Numbered from the stretch's first letter, positions 1 through 8,898 are shown. The stretch: 64,000 nt of DNA from Hyphomicrobiales bacterium (GCA_900472675.1 UCJA01000006.1:248001-312000); one strand, 5' to 3'. Notes: generated by a model not told the origin, from the letters alone. Program-made: numbers and translations.

Positions 1-374
1 CGGTGACGATGCCGCTCGAGGAGTTCCGCAAGGAGTTTCGTCTTGGGGCCACGCAGCGGGTGGTGCTGATCGACGAGGCCGGGAAATATGCAGGCCTGAT
101 TCTGCTGCCGGATATTTATGCGGCACCTCGCGAAGATGTGGACCAGCCGCAGTCGCTCTTGGCCTACGCGCGCTACCAGACCGATGTGCTACTGCCGACC
201 ATGAATGCCAAGCAGGCGGCAGCCATCTTCGACAGGACCGAAGCCGAAGCGCTGGCGGTCGTCAACAACCAGAGTGAACGCAAGGTCGTCGGGCAGCTGA
301 GCGAGAGCCACCTGCTGCGGCGCTATTCCGAAGAACTGGACCGGCGCCGCCGCGAGGTTTCGGGCGAGATCTGA
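1..374 (+). CDS. ClC-type chloride channel, C-terminal CBS part (partial)
   Basis: Only about 123 C-terminal codons are in the window; the gene runs off the left edge. The visible part resembles the cytoplasmic CBS-domain tail of ClC-family chloride channels: one half centres on VVLIDEAGKYAGLILLPDI, the second on TMNAKQAAAIFDRTEAEAL and VVGQLSESHLLRRYSEELDR, the latter being a common ending of rhizobial ClC proteins. CBS domains usually tune transport by sensing nucleotides. The membrane domain that would prove the family is outside the window, so a stand-alone CBS protein cannot be excluded. Confidence 0.65.
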   Translation, partial: VTMPLEEFRKEFRLGATQRVVLIDEAGKYAGLILLPDIYAAPREDVDQPQSLLAYARYQTDVLLPTMNAKQAAAIFDRTEAEALAVVNNQSERKVVGQLSESHLLRRYSEELDRRRREVSGEI

Positions 375-388
375 CGCCCTGATCAAAC

Positions 389-416
389 TTGGGGCCGGCG
401 ACCAGCGCCGACCCAA
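389..416. terminator. hairpin between convergent genes
   Basis: An imperfect hairpin (TTGGG...CCCAA outside, GGCG...CGCC inside) lies between the stop codons of the ClC-like gene and the DUF4394 gene, which converge here. There is no T-run, so termination is inferred from position only. Confidence 0.3.
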
Positions 417-436
417 TGTCTGCTTAGTCTGCCGAC

Positions 437-1225
437 TTACATGGCCGGGAGAACGGCGATGTCGCGCACATCCATTTCGACGCCGGTGATGGCGCCGACT
501 TCGGTGGCTGCACCGCTTTCCAGATTGACCGTGTAGAGTGTCTTGCCGGCCGCGAGATAGGCGGTGTTCTTGCCGCCTTCCTCGCCCTGGATGTCAAAGG
601 CGTAGGTGCCAGGCTTGTCCTTCAGGCCAAGCTTGCCGATCGCCTTCAGCGTGCCGTCGTTCGGCTTGGTCTGCTGGATCAGCGCGCCGATAGTCGCATC
701 GATGTTGTACATCGCCGTCTTTTCGGGCTTGCCGATCGAATTGGTGTAGGCGGCGGAGACGATGTTGGGGGTTTCGCCCTTGTGCATGTCGCCATCCTCG
801 AAGGCCAGAGTGCCATCGACGGTGACCGCACCGGTATCCGGGTGGACGCGGTGGTTGGTGGTGCCCGACATGAAGCGCAGACGGTCTGCCATGGGGTTAA
901 AGTCAACGACGACAGGCGCTTCGGTGATCGTCAGCTTCTTGTCCATCTTGGCCACTTCGGTGGCGGCGCCCGTCTCCAAGTTGATCGAGACGATGGACTG
1001 GTCCGACGTCACGCCGATCACGGTCTTGGTGCCGGGGCGGAAATCAATGCCGACCAGCTTGGTCACGCCGGAGACTTCCATGGTCTTGGTCACGGCGGGC
1101 TTTGCGGTGTCGAACATGACCAGCGTCTTGTCGCCGGTGAGGCCGAGAACCGGAGCGGCGGAGGCAAGGCCAGCCGATGCGACAAGCATGGTGGAGGCGA
1201 TGAGGGCGGTGTGAGCGATTTTCAT
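437..1225 (-). CDS. exported DUF4394 domain protein
   Basis: A 262-residue protein with a Sec signal peptide (MKIAHTALIASTMLVASAG, probable cleavage after ASA), followed by a DUF4394-type repeat domain (VLGLTGDKTLVMFDTAKP, GIDFRPGTKTVIGVTSDQ, DFNPMADRLRFMSGTTNHR, AYLAAGKTLYTVNLESGA), expected to form a beta-propeller-like periplasmic protein. The ATG at 1225 is preferred over longer in-frame starts because CGGGAGAATGAC precedes it and the signal peptide begins there. It is transcribed divergently from the ECF sigma gene and its promoter copies the sigma gene's, so it is probably a direct member of that regulon. Its biochemical role is not known. Confidence 0.85.
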   Translation of the reverse strand: MKIAHTALIASTMLVASAGLASAAPVLGLTGDKTLVMFDTAKPAVTKTMEVSGVTKLVGIDFRPGTKTVIGVTSDQSIVSINLETGAATEVAKMDKKLTITEAPVVVDFNPMADRLRFMSGTTNHRVHPDTGAVTVDGTLAFEDGDMHKGETPNIVSAAYTNSIGKPEKTAMYNIDATIGALIQQTKPNDGTLKAIGKLGLKDKPGTYAFDIQGEEGGKNTAYLAAGKTLYTVNLESGAATEVGAITGVEMDVRDIAVLPAM

Positions 1226-1297
1226 GTCATTCTCCCGTTGTGTTTCAATCTCTTCCGGAGACGCCAGGCTCAGGGCCTTTGCTCGCTCCTGACTCAA

Positions 1298-1326
1298 AGA
1301 CACACGAGGGGAGGTGTTTGGATGCA
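1298..1326 (-). promoter_or_regulatory. ECF-type promoter for DUF4394 gene
   Basis: On the minus strand TGCATCC (1326-1320) is followed after exactly 16 nt by GTGTCT (1303-1298). The same -35/-10-like pair with the same spacing occurs on the plus strand at 1349-1377. A start point near 1290 would leave a leader of about 65 nt. Function is inferred from the duplication and the adjacent sigma gene. Confidence 0.6.
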
Positions 1327-1348
1327 GGAGCCAAAAATAATTTTCTGC

Positions 1349-1377
1349 TGCATCCATTTCCGGCATCCGGCGTGTCT
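1349..1377 (+). promoter_or_regulatory. ECF-type promoter for sigma/anti-sigma operon
   Basis: TGCATCC (1349-1355), 16-nt spacer, GTGTCT (1372-1377) on the plus strand, mirrored on the minus strand. The start point would fall near 1385, about 20 nt before the ATG at 1405, which supports that start and suggests autoregulation. The two -35 elements form a 9-bp inverted repeat (TGGATGCAG 1319-1327, CTGCATCCA 1348-1356). Confidence 0.6.
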
Positions 1378-1404
1378 CTCCAGTGCGGCTTCATTCCGGC
1401 CGGG

Positions 1405-2058
1405 ATGCATCTGAGACTGGACGAGCGCATGGCAGCCGTGGCAACAGCAGAGACGGAATATGCACAACACAGCATAGACGCGGCGGGAGAGAACGGCTTG
1501 GCCTTGGCGACAGACCTATCGACGGATCTCGAAGCGGCGCTTGGCGCCTGCGCTAGCGGCGACCGCACCGCCTTGCGCCGCATCTTCGATGCGGAGTCCG
1601 GCAGGCTGGTGGCGGTGGCGCAGCGGATCGTGCGGCGGCGGGATCTGGCGGAAGAGGTGGTTCAGGAGGCCTTCCTGCGCATCTGGACGCACGCCCACCA
1701 GTATCGCCCGGACCGCGGCTCGGCGCGCGGCTGGATCTATGCGATCGTGCGCAACCGGGCCCTCAACCTCTTGCGCGACGGAAAACGCGAGGACTTGCCG
1801 GGAGACGAACGGCTGGAAACGCTGCAGGACAGCGACCAGCTGGAGCAGATCATGGCCGCCTGGCAGACGCTCGATCGCCACAGCCGTCTGCGCGAATGCC
1901 TGGGAAGCCTCGACGACATCAAGCGGCGCGGCATCCTGATGGCCTATGTCGGCGGCTATACGCATGGCGAGATCGCCGGCCGGCTCTGCATTCCGCTCGG
2001 CACCGCGAAATCGTGGATCCGGCGCGGGCTTTCCTCGCTGCGGGAGTGCATGGCATGA
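1405..2058 (+). CDS. ECF RNA polymerase sigma factor (SigK-like)
   Basis: A 217-residue sigma-70-family factor. Region 2 is visible as ALRRIFDAESGRLVAVAQRI, DLAEEVVQEAFLRIWTHA and GWIYAIVRNRALNLLR; region 4 as RRGILMAYVGGYTHGEIAGR and GTAKSWIRRGLSSL, the helix-turn-helix that reads the -35 element. The next gene, overlapping by ATGA, is an RskA-type anti-sigma factor, placing it with SigK/RskA-like ECF groups. ATG 1405 is chosen because the promoter lies just upstream; ATG 1429 is the alternative. The inducing signal cannot be read from sequence. Confidence 0.9.
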   Translation: MHLRLDERMAAVATAETEYAQHSIDAAGENGLALATDLSTDLEAALGACASGDRTALRRIFDAESGRLVAVAQRIVRRRDLAEEVVQEAFLRIWTHAHQYRPDRGSARGWIYAIVRNRALNLLRDGKREDLPGDERLETLQDSDQLEQIMAAWQTLDRHSRLRECLGSLDDIKRRGILMAYVGGYTHGEIAGRLCIPLGTAKSWIRRGLSSLRECMA

Positions 2059-2774
2059 GGATCGACCGACAGGATCTGGCAGCGATTGCCGACGAATATG
2101 TGCTCGGGCTTCTAGACGAGGCCGAGGCAGCGCAGGTGGAAGCCGAGATGGCGCACGACGCGGCGCTTTCAGACGCCGTGGCTGCCGCCCGTGACCGGTT
2201 TTTGCCGCTCGATACGGGCATCGAACCGGTGAGCGTCTCGCCGAACCTTTGGGACACGATTGCGGAGCGCCTGCCGGACCAGGTGCCGCAGACCGGCGCT
2301 CAGCCCGTCGCTCCCACGGCCAACGACAACGTCGCGGGCGGTGTGCGGCCCGGGTGGCGGTCTATGGCCATCTCCGCCATGGCGGCATCGCTGATCCTCG
2401 CCGTCGGGCTGGCCTGGAGCGTCACCCGAACTGTCGAGCCGCTGGTCGTTGCCGTCCTGCTCAACGAGGCTGGCGAGGTGCAGGCGGTGGTCGAGGATTT
2501 CGGCAACAACACCGCCAGCGTTCGTCTGCTGACCGAATTTACCGTTCCGGCCGACCGGACCATGCAGGTGTGGACGCTGCCCTCGCGCGACATGGGGCCG
2601 ATGTCGCTCGGGCTTTTGGAGGGTGCGCATTCCGCCACGCTGCACAGCCCGGCCCTGCCGAAACCCCAGGATACCCAGCTCTACGAGATCACGCTGGAGC
2701 AGGCGGGCGGTTCGCCGACCGGGCGGCCGACCGGACCCATCCTTGCCAAGGGATTTGCCAAGCTGCCACGCTGA
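2055..2774 (+). CDS. RskA-type transmembrane anti-sigma factor
   Basis: 239 residues. The N-terminal part (DRQDLAAIADEYVLGLLDEA) is the zinc-less anti-sigma domain that binds the sigma factor. One membrane helix follows at about residues 100-118 (AISAMAASLILAVGLAWSV), then a periplasmic RskA domain (MQVWTLPSRDMGPMSLGLLEG region). Its ATG overlaps the sigma stop (ATGA), so the two are translationally coupled and made at matched levels. The protein should hold the ECF factor at the inner membrane until an envelope signal triggers release. Confidence 0.88.
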   Translation: MRIDRQDLAAIADEYVLGLLDEAEAAQVEAEMAHDAALSDAVAAARDRFLPLDTGIEPVSVSPNLWDTIAERLPDQVPQTGAQPVAPTANDNVAGGVRPGWRSMAISAMAASLILAVGLAWSVTRTVEPLVVAVLLNEAGEVQAVVEDFGNNTASVRLLTEFTVPADRTMQVWTLPSRDMGPMSLGLLEGAHSATLHSPALPKPQDTQLYEITLEQAGGSPTGRPTGPILAKGFAKLPR

Positions 2775-2859
2775 GCTGACGACGCAAGTGCCTTGGCCTT
2801 TCGGCCAATTGCGCACGAAGGACCGGGCTATATTCTCCCTTCGCCGACGGGAGAATCAG

Positions 2860-3780
2860 ATGGCGCTGACGCAGGATAAGCGACGTCCGACGGGTGAACA
2901 GGTGACAATCACCTGCCTCGACGGGATTGTGCTCGGCGGTCATATATGGCCGGCATCGGGGCCGCCGCTTGCCAGCGTCATCATCAACCCGGCAACCGGC
3001 GTCCTTGCCCGCTACTACCACTATTATGCGGAGTTTCTGGCGAGCCACGGCTTCGATGTACTGACCTACGACTATCGCGGCATCGGGCTGTCGCGACCGA
3101 CGAGCCTCAAGGGCTGCGGGTTTCGCTGGCGGGACTGGGGCGAGCAGGATTTCGACGCGGCGCTTCGGTTCATGCATGACCGGCGGCCGGATCAACCGCT
3201 GCAGGTGGTTGGCCACAGCATCGGCGGCTATCTCCCTGGCCTATCGCCTAACGCGGCACGGATCGAGCGGATGCTGACGGTGGGCGCGCAATATGCCTAC
3301 TGGCGCGATTATGCGCCGGAGCATCGCGCCCGGCTGTTCTTCAGGTGGCATGTGGTGATGCCGGTGCTGACGGCGGCGTTCGGCTATTTCCCGGGCAAGC
3401 GGCTCGGCTGGCTCGAGGACCTGCCGGCGGGCGTCGCCAACGAATGGAGCTTTCGCGGAGCCCGGATGGAGATGACTCATCCGGCAGGGGAGCGCGAGGC
3501 TGTGCTTGCACGGTTTGCGGCGGTAACGGCGCCCATCCTGGCCATTGCCGTTGCGGACGACGACATCGGCAGCGTGGCTGCCATCCGCCGGACCCTTGCC
3601 TATTATACCGGCGCCGAACGGACAGTGACCGTGCTGGAGCCCGCCGTCTACAGGCACTCACGGATCGGGCATTTCGGCCTGTTCCACGCGCGCCACAGGG
3701 ACGGGTTCTGGACCGATACGCTGCGTTGGCTGAAGGAAAGGGTTAATCCCTGGGGCGATCAGCCCAGCAGGCTTCCGTAG
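2860..3780 (+). CDS. alpha/beta hydrolase
   Basis: 306 residues with a standard alpha/beta hydrolase layout: strand and oxyanion region VIINPATGVLARYYHYYAEF, YDYRGIGLS, nucleophile elbow GHSIGG (serine in the centre), late aspartates near ILAIAVADDD, and the probable catalytic histidine in RIGHFGLFH. No signal peptide. The ATG follows GGGAGAATCAG, a good ribosome site. The 3' end overlaps the convergent pdeM gene by 22 bp. Substrate unknown; the family includes esterases and peptidases. Confidence 0.85.
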   Translation: MALTQDKRRPTGEQVTITCLDGIVLGGHIWPASGPPLASVIINPATGVLARYYHYYAEFLASHGFDVLTYDYRGIGLSRPTSLKGCGFRWRDWGEQDFDAALRFMHDRRPDQPLQVVGHSIGGYLPGLSPNAARIERMLTVGAQYAYWRDYAPEHRARLFFRWHVVMPVLTAAFGYFPGKRLGWLEDLPAGVANEWSFRGARMEMTHPAGEREAVLARFAAVTAPILAIAVADDDIGSVAAIRRTLAYYTGAERTVTVLEPAVYRHSRIGHFGLFHARHRDGFWTDTLRWLKERVNPWGDQPSRLP

Positions 3781-4505
3781 CGCACCGAATAGATGCGGTC
3801 GCGTCCGAGCAGATGGGCGACCAGGGCATCGTGGTTGAACAGGCCCTGCATGGCGCGGTGGCGCAGGTCAAGCCCGCCGGAAAGGACACCGAACGCCGGC
3901 ATGACAAGGCGATCGCCATCGCAGGCAAAGCAGGCCCGACGCACGGATTTTTCCCGGCGACGCACGGTGGCGGAGGGGTGAAGGTGACCGGCGATCTCGC
4001 CGCGGGTCTTCCCGTGGCCCGAGATCAGGCTCGGTTCATGCCGGAAAATCAGGCCGCCGTAGAAGAGTTCGTCCGTGGAAGTGCCGGGAAGGTCGGTGGT
4101 TCCGTCCGGATCATGGTTGCCGTTGATCCAGATCCAGTCGCGGCCGCGGGCCATGTCCGCGATCAGGGCGCGCAGGTTTTCAGGCAGGTACTCGGAGCCT
4201 CTCCGATCATGGAAATTGTCGCCGAGCGAGACGACGATCTTCGGGTCGTAGCGGGCGATGACGGCTGCAAGAATGTTCAGCGTGGCGATCGTGTCGTAGG
4301 GCGGCAGCATCATGCCGCGGCGGGCAAAGGCCGCGCCCTTTTCCAGGTGCAGGTCGGAGACGATCAGCATGCCAGTGTCCGGCAGGTAGAGGCCGCCGAG
4401 CGGATCGCAGACAGCCGCTACCCCATGCACCAGAATGTCTTCCGTGCCGGAACCGAGACCTGTCGGGACTGTGGAGCGGGCTGCAAGCCCCAGGCGGTGC
4501 ATCAC
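3759..4505 (-). CDS. pdeM: ligase-associated DNA damage response endonuclease PdeM
   Basis: 248-residue calcineurin-like metallophosphoesterase. The metal-binding motifs are all present: DLHLEKG, GDNFHD, GNHD and GHLHP. This motif set and the gene partner match the PdeM family, a nuclease associated with the bacterial ligase/helicase DNA-repair cluster. It lies 49 bp downstream of the DEXH helicase on the same strand and is probably cotranscribed. The ATP-dependent ligase and exonuclease often found in this cluster are not present nearby. Confidence 0.88.
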   Translation of the reverse strand: MMHRLGLAARSTVPTGLGSGTEDILVHGVAAVCDPLGGLYLPDTGMLIVSDLHLEKGAAFARRGMMLPPYDTIATLNILAAVIARYDPKIVVSLGDNFHDRRGSEYLPENLRALIADMARGRDWIWINGNHDPDGTTDLPGTSTDELFYGGLIFRHEPSLISGHGKTRGEIAGHLHPSATVRRREKSVRRACFACDGDRLVMPAFGVLSGGLDLRHRAMQGLFNHDALVAHLLGRDRIYSVRYGSLLG

Positions 4506-4554
4506 GTCTTTGTCGTCTTCCTGCTTTTTGCCTGCTTCGCTGCGCTACTCACGC

Positions 4555-7104
4555 TCAGGACAGGGCTTCCGCGATCAGCTCGTCGGCAGCCTCCCGAAGC
4601 ACCGCATCATGGGCCTCGCCGGGCACGTTTTCCTTGCCGATCTCCAGCATGATCGGGACCGCCAGCGGCGAAACATGATCAAGATCACGGTGGGTGATGT
4701 GCCCTTTGATTCGCTTCAGCATATCGCCTAAGCGCGCAATATCCAAAAGCCCCGATGCCGCATCCCGCCGCGTCGCCTCCAGCAGGACATGGTCCGGCTC
4801 GTGGCTGCGCAGCACGTCGTAGATCAGATCGGTCGAGACCGTCACCTGCCGGCCGGTCTTTTCCTTGCCCGGATGGCGACGCTCGATCAGCCCGGAAATG
4901 ACGGCACAATTGCGGAAGGTGCGCTTCAGCATGTAGGATTCGTCGAGCCAGGCCTCCAGATCGTCGCCGAGCATGTCCTCGTCGAACAGGTCCGACAGGC
5001 TGAGGCGCCCCTTCCCGATCATGCCACCGATATCATCGAGACCCCAGACGGCCAGCGAGTAATCCGTGGCGACGAAACCGAGCGGGCGGGCGCCTGCCCT
5101 TTCCAGCCGGCGGGTGAGCAGCATGCCCAGCGTTTGGTGGGCGAGCCTTCCCTCGAAGCAATAGGCGATCATGAAGAAGCGCTTGCCACGCGGAAATGTC
5201 TCAATCAGCAGTTCGTCTTGCCTGGGCAGAATGGAGCGTTCCTGCTGGATCTCCAGCCAGTCGCGCACCTGGTCGGGCAGCGCCTTCCAGCGCTTGGGAT
5301 CGGCCAGCATGGCACGGACCTGATCGGCGAGATAGGTGGTGAGCGGAAACTTGCCGCCGGCGTAAGCGGGGATCTTGGGATCGAGCGAGAAGGCGTTGGA
5401 GACGAGGCACTCGTTTTCGCGGATGCCTTCGAAGCGCAGCACCTTGCCGGCAAACTGAAACGTGTCACCGCGGGTCAGTTGCTCGACGAAATATTCCTCC
5501 ACCTTGCCCAGCGACATGCCACCGCGCCCGACCGTGCCCTTGGCGTTGGGTTTGACAAGCCGGACGTTGAGCTCGGCGGCCTCGACGATGGTGCCGAGGT
5601 TCATGCGATACTGCTGGGCAATGGCGGGGTTGGAGACGCGCCAGCGGCCGTCCTCCTGCTTGCGGATCTTGGCGTAGCGTTCGTAGGAGCGCAGCGCATA
5701 GCCGCCGGTCGCGACGAAATCGACGATGCGCTCAAACATTTCCCAACTGAGATCCGCGTAAGGCGAGGCCGAAATGATTTCGTCATAGAGTTCGAGCGGA
5801 TCGAAAGGTTCGGCGCAGGCCATGCCGAGGACGTGCTGGGCCAGCACGTCGAGAGCGCCCTCTCCCACCGGCGGCGTATCCTGGGCGCCAAGGTAATTGG
5901 CATCGAGCGCCGCCTGGCACTCCATCACCTCGAAGCGATTAGAGGGCACGAGGATCGCCTTGGAGGGTTCGTCCATGCGGTGATTGGCGCGGCCGATCCG
6001 CTGGGCCAGCCGGCTTGCACCCTTCGGCGCGCCGACGTGCACGACAAGATCGATATCGCCCCAGTCTATGCCCATGTCGAGCGTGGAGGTGGCAACGACG
6101 GCGCGCAGCTTGTTGTCGGCCATTGCCGCTTCCACCTTGCGGCGCTGGCCAACATCAAGCGAGCCGTGATGCAGGGCGATCGCCAGATTGTCCTCGTTGA
6201 CAGTCCACAGCGTCTGGAACAGCAGCTCTGCCTGGAAGCGAGTGTTGACGAAGATCAGTGTCGTCTTGTGGCGCCGGATCTGCTCATAGACCTCCGGAAT
6301 GGCATAGACGGAGACATGTCCCGACCAGGGAATGCGGCCCTCGGTGCCCATGATGGTGATATCGGGCGGCGCGCCGCCGGTGACGTGGACGAGGCCCGCG
6401 GGCGGTGCGGGTGTCTCGCCCTGCGGCACCAGCCATGTCTGCAGGTCCATGGGATCGGACACGGTGGCGGAAAGGCCGATCGTCCTTACCTGGGGCGCAT
6501 GGCGGCGGATGCGCGCCAGACCGAGCGAGAGCAGATGGCCGCGCTTGGAAGTGACGAGCGAATGCAGTTCGTCGAGGACGATGTATTTGAGGTCCTTGAA
6601 GAAGCGCTCGGCTTCCTTGTTGGCGAGCAGCAGCGCCACCTGCTCCGGCGTGGTGAGCAGGATATCCGGGGGCGAGAGTTTCTGGCGCTGGCGCTTTGCC
6701 TGGGGCGTATCGCCGGTGCGGTTTTCCACCGTGACGGCGAGGCCCATTTCGGTGACCGGCTTCATCAGGTTGCGCTCGATATCGACCGTCAGCGCCTTCA
6801 GCGGCGAGACATAGAGCGTGTGGATTCCCTTGAAGCCGGAGCCGGGCGGCACCTTGCCGCGCCGGACGAGATCGGTCAGCGACGGGAGGAAGCCGGCGAG
6901 CGTCTTGCCGGCACCGGTCGGCGCGATCAGCAGCATGTTTTCGCCGCCCTGGGCGCGGCTTAGAAGTTCCAGCTGGTGGGCGCGCGGACGCCAACCCTTT
7001 TCCGCAAACCAGCGGGTGAAGGGAACGGGCAGGTCGACGGTGCCATCGATTTGAATGCGGTCCACGCTGCACATGTAGTAAGAATGGTGAAGATGAGAAG
7101 GCAT
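4555..7104 (-). CDS. ligase-associated DEXH-box DNA helicase (Lhr-like)
   Basis: About 849 residues. Superfamily 2 helicase motifs: Q-like RPRAHQLELL, Walker A APTGAGKT, motif Ia YVSPLKALTVD, DELH box in VLDELHSL, motif III GLSATVSD, then motifs IV-VI in the second RecA domain (LHHGSLD, STLDMGIDWGDIDLV, RLAQRIGRANHR), followed by the winged-helix and Lhr-type C-terminal region. This is the helicase of the ligase-associated DNA damage response cluster. The start is uncertain: ATG 7104, ATG 7074 and TTG 7113 are in frame and none has a strong ribosome site; homology begins near VPFTRWFAEKGWRPR. Upstream partner of pdeM. Confidence 0.9.
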   Translation of the reverse strand: MPSHLHHSYYMCSVDRIQIDGTVDLPVPFTRWFAEKGWRPRAHQLELLSRAQGGENMLLIAPTGAGKTLAGFLPSLTDLVRRGKVPPGSGFKGIHTLYVSPLKALTVDIERNLMKPVTEMGLAVTVENRTGDTPQAKRQRQKLSPPDILLTTPEQVALLLANKEAERFFKDLKYIVLDELHSLVTSKRGHLLSLGLARIRRHAPQVRTIGLSATVSDPMDLQTWLVPQGETPAPPAGLVHVTGGAPPDITIMGTEGRIPWSGHVSVYAIPEVYEQIRRHKTTLIFVNTRFQAELLFQTLWTVNEDNLAIALHHGSLDVGQRRKVEAAMADNKLRAVVATSTLDMGIDWGDIDLVVHVGAPKGASRLAQRIGRANHRMDEPSKAILVPSNRFEVMECQAALDANYLGAQDTPPVGEGALDVLAQHVLGMACAEPFDPLELYDEIISASPYADLSWEMFERIVDFVATGGYALRSYERYAKIRKQEDGRWRVSNPAIAQQYRMNLGTIVEAAELNVRLVKPNAKGTVGRGGMSLGKVEEYFVEQLTRGDTFQFAGKVLRFEGIRENECLVSNAFSLDPKIPAYAGGKFPLTTYLADQVRAMLADPKRWKALPDQVRDWLEIQQERSILPRQDELLIETFPRGKRFFMIAYCFEGRLAHQTLGMLLTRRLERAGARPLGFVATDYSLAVWGLDDIGGMIGKGRLSLSDLFDEDMLGDDLEAWLDESYMLKRTFRNCAVISGLIERRHPGKEKTGRQVTVSTDLIYDVLRSHEPDHVLLEATRRDAASGLLDIARLGDMLKRIKGHITHRDLDHVSPLAVPIMLEIGKENVPGEAHDAVLREAADELIAEALS

Positions 7105-7192
7105 GCGCTGCAAAGGCTGCCGAAGATGCTGGAATTTTGCCGCATTCCGGGTGCGGCGTCAAAGGCTTCAAGACTCATGCCGGGGATGATCC

Positions 7193-8116
7193 ATGCTGCC
7201 AACCCGCCGCTCGCTTCTTGCCGCCGCAAGCCTGTCTGCGCTGTTTCCGCGCCATCTGTTCGCGTCTGCCCCCTCGCCCCTGCCGCTCTGGCCGGGCCAG
7301 CCACCCGGTGGCGGCGGGCCGTCCGGGCCGATCGAACAGGACGACGGCGGCGCTGTATCGAACGTGGCTGCGCCGAGCCTCGAGATCTTTCGCGCGAACC
7401 AGCCGAATGGGATGGCAGTGCTGATCGCGGCCGGGGGCGGCTATCGGCGCATCGAGAACCGCAACGAGGCGTTGCCGGCGGCGCGGTGGATGAACGCTCA
7501 AGGGATTACCGCCTTCGTGCTCACCTATCGACTGCCCGGCGAAGGCTGGACGGCCGGCCCGCTCGCGCCCCTGCAGGATGCACAGCGCGCCATCCGGCTG
7601 ATCCGCGCCGGTGCCGGACGGTTCGGCATCCATGCGGACCGGATCGGCGTGCTCGGCTTTTCCGCGGGCGGCCATCTGCTCGGCCTTGCGGCGACGCGTT
7701 CGGCCTTCCTGTCCTACGAGCGGGTGGATGCGAACGACCAGATCTCCGACCGACCGGATTTCGCCGCGCTGATCTATCCCATCATCACGCTGAAGTCGCC
7801 CTATGACCGGACGTCGAGCCGCAGGCAGCTGGTCGGCGAGCATCCGGAGCCGGCACTCAGCGTCGAATGGTCGGTGGAGACGCATGTAAAGGCCAACTGC
7901 CCTCCGGTGTTCATGGTGCAGGCGATGAACGACCCGGTCTCGGACCCGCAGAATTCACTGATCATGCAGGCAGCCTGCGAGCAGGCGGGGATCCCGGTGG
8001 AGCTGCATCAGCCGGAGAGCGGCGGCCACGGGTTCGGCATGGGTCGCCCCGGCACGGACTCGATGAACTGGCCGCAGGATTTTTCCGCATGGCTCGCCAA
8101 TGCCGTATCCGATTGA
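7193..8116 (+). CDS. exported alpha/beta hydrolase (acetyl esterase/lipase type)
   Basis: 307 residues. The N-terminus PTRRSLLAAASLSALFPRHL has a twin-arginine followed by a hydrophobic stretch, suggesting Tat export. The rest is a BD-FAE/esterase-like alpha/beta hydrolase: oxyanion loop VLIAAGGGYRRIENR, nucleophile GFSAGGH, a late acid near DPVSDPQ and a histidine in GGHGFGM. Probably a periplasmic carboxylester hydrolase, perhaps acting on acetylated sugars; the substrate is not shown by context. Confidence 0.82.
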   Translation: MLPTRRSLLAAASLSALFPRHLFASAPSPLPLWPGQPPGGGGPSGPIEQDDGGAVSNVAAPSLEIFRANQPNGMAVLIAAGGGYRRIENRNEALPAARWMNAQGITAFVLTYRLPGEGWTAGPLAPLQDAQRAIRLIRAGAGRFGIHADRIGVLGFSAGGHLLGLAATRSAFLSYERVDANDQISDRPDFAALIYPIITLKSPYDRTSSRRQLVGEHPEPALSVEWSVETHVKANCPPVFMVQAMNDPVSDPQNSLIMQAACEQAGIPVELHQPESGGHGFGMGRPGTDSMNWPQDFSAWLANAVSD

Positions 8117-8143
8117 ACGGCATGCCGATGCGCCGACTAAGGT

Positions 8144-8794
8144 TCAGCGAACGGCGATGTAGCGGTCCGAGCGGTGGTTGATGGTGAGGAGCAGGTTGAG
8201 GATAACTGCGCTCAGGAGCGACCAGAGCACCGTCGTCGGGCTGACCACGAAGAAGGCGGCAGCCATGACGCAGAGGTCGAAGGCGAGTTGCACGAGGCCG
8301 GCCGGAATCTTGAAGCGGTCCTGGATAAAGATGGCAAGGATGCCGATGCCACCAAGCGAGGCGCGGTGACGGTAAAGCCCGAGAAGGCCAAAGCCGATCA
8401 GGATACCGCCCATCAAGGCTGCCCAGAAGGGATCGAGATACTGGATGACGAAGAAGCCCTTCTCGACCTCGGCAATCACCGACACAAGCGCGATTGCGCC
8501 AAAGGTCTTGACCGAGAAGCCAAGGCCGAGCCGCCGGAACGACAGATAGTAGAACGGCAGGTTGACCACGAAGAAGAGCACGCCGAAAGGGATATCGAAA
8601 GCGTAGTGCAGCAGGAAGGCGACGCCAGCCGTGCCACTGGTGAGCAGGCCCACCTGGTTGAGCAGATAGAGGCCGAGCGCTGCGACCATGGCGCTGATGA
8701 AGATGCCCTGCGCATCCTCCAGTGGCGTATGGCGAGCGGGATCCAAGCTGTAGAACCCGATCATGCGCCTGCCCGCCTGCTCCTGATCCGCCAT
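8144..8794 (-). CDS. YitT-family membrane protein
   Basis: 216 residues with about five to six hydrophobic helices (GIFISAMVAALGLYLLNQVG, VLFFVVNLPFYYLSF, IALVSVIAEVEKGFF, AALMGGILIGFGLLGLYRH, FDLCVMAAAFFVVSPTTVLW) and the YitT-type GTAGVAFLLHYAFDIPFG loop. The ATG at 8794 has AGGAG seven bases upstream and is preferred over longer in-frame extensions. Transport function is undefined for this family. Confidence 0.85.
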   Translation of the reverse strand: MADQEQAGRRMIGFYSLDPARHTPLEDAQGIFISAMVAALGLYLLNQVGLLTSGTAGVAFLLHYAFDIPFGVLFFVVNLPFYYLSFRRLGLGFSVKTFGAIALVSVIAEVEKGFFVIQYLDPFWAALMGGILIGFGLLGLYRHRASLGGIGILAIFIQDRFKIPAGLVQLAFDLCVMAAAFFVVSPTTVLWSLLSAVILNLLLTINHRSDRYIAVR

Positions 8795-8898
8795 TGCCGC
8801 TCCTGTTTGCTGCCCCGATATTGCAATGCAACAGCCGCTTCGGCAAGGCGGTTCAGCCGCGCTTGGCGAAGCGCGATGAAAACGCACGAAGCTGAGCT

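Noticed and set aside
1226-1366. 47-codon N-terminal extension of the DUF4394 gene
   Set aside because: It would cover the promoter pair and put residues ahead of a clear signal peptide; ATG 1225 has a ribosome site.
4789-6963. 724-codon plus-strand frame opposite the helicase
   Set aside because: Antisense shadow of a high-GC gene; no motifs, no ribosome site, while the minus strand shows all helicase motifs.
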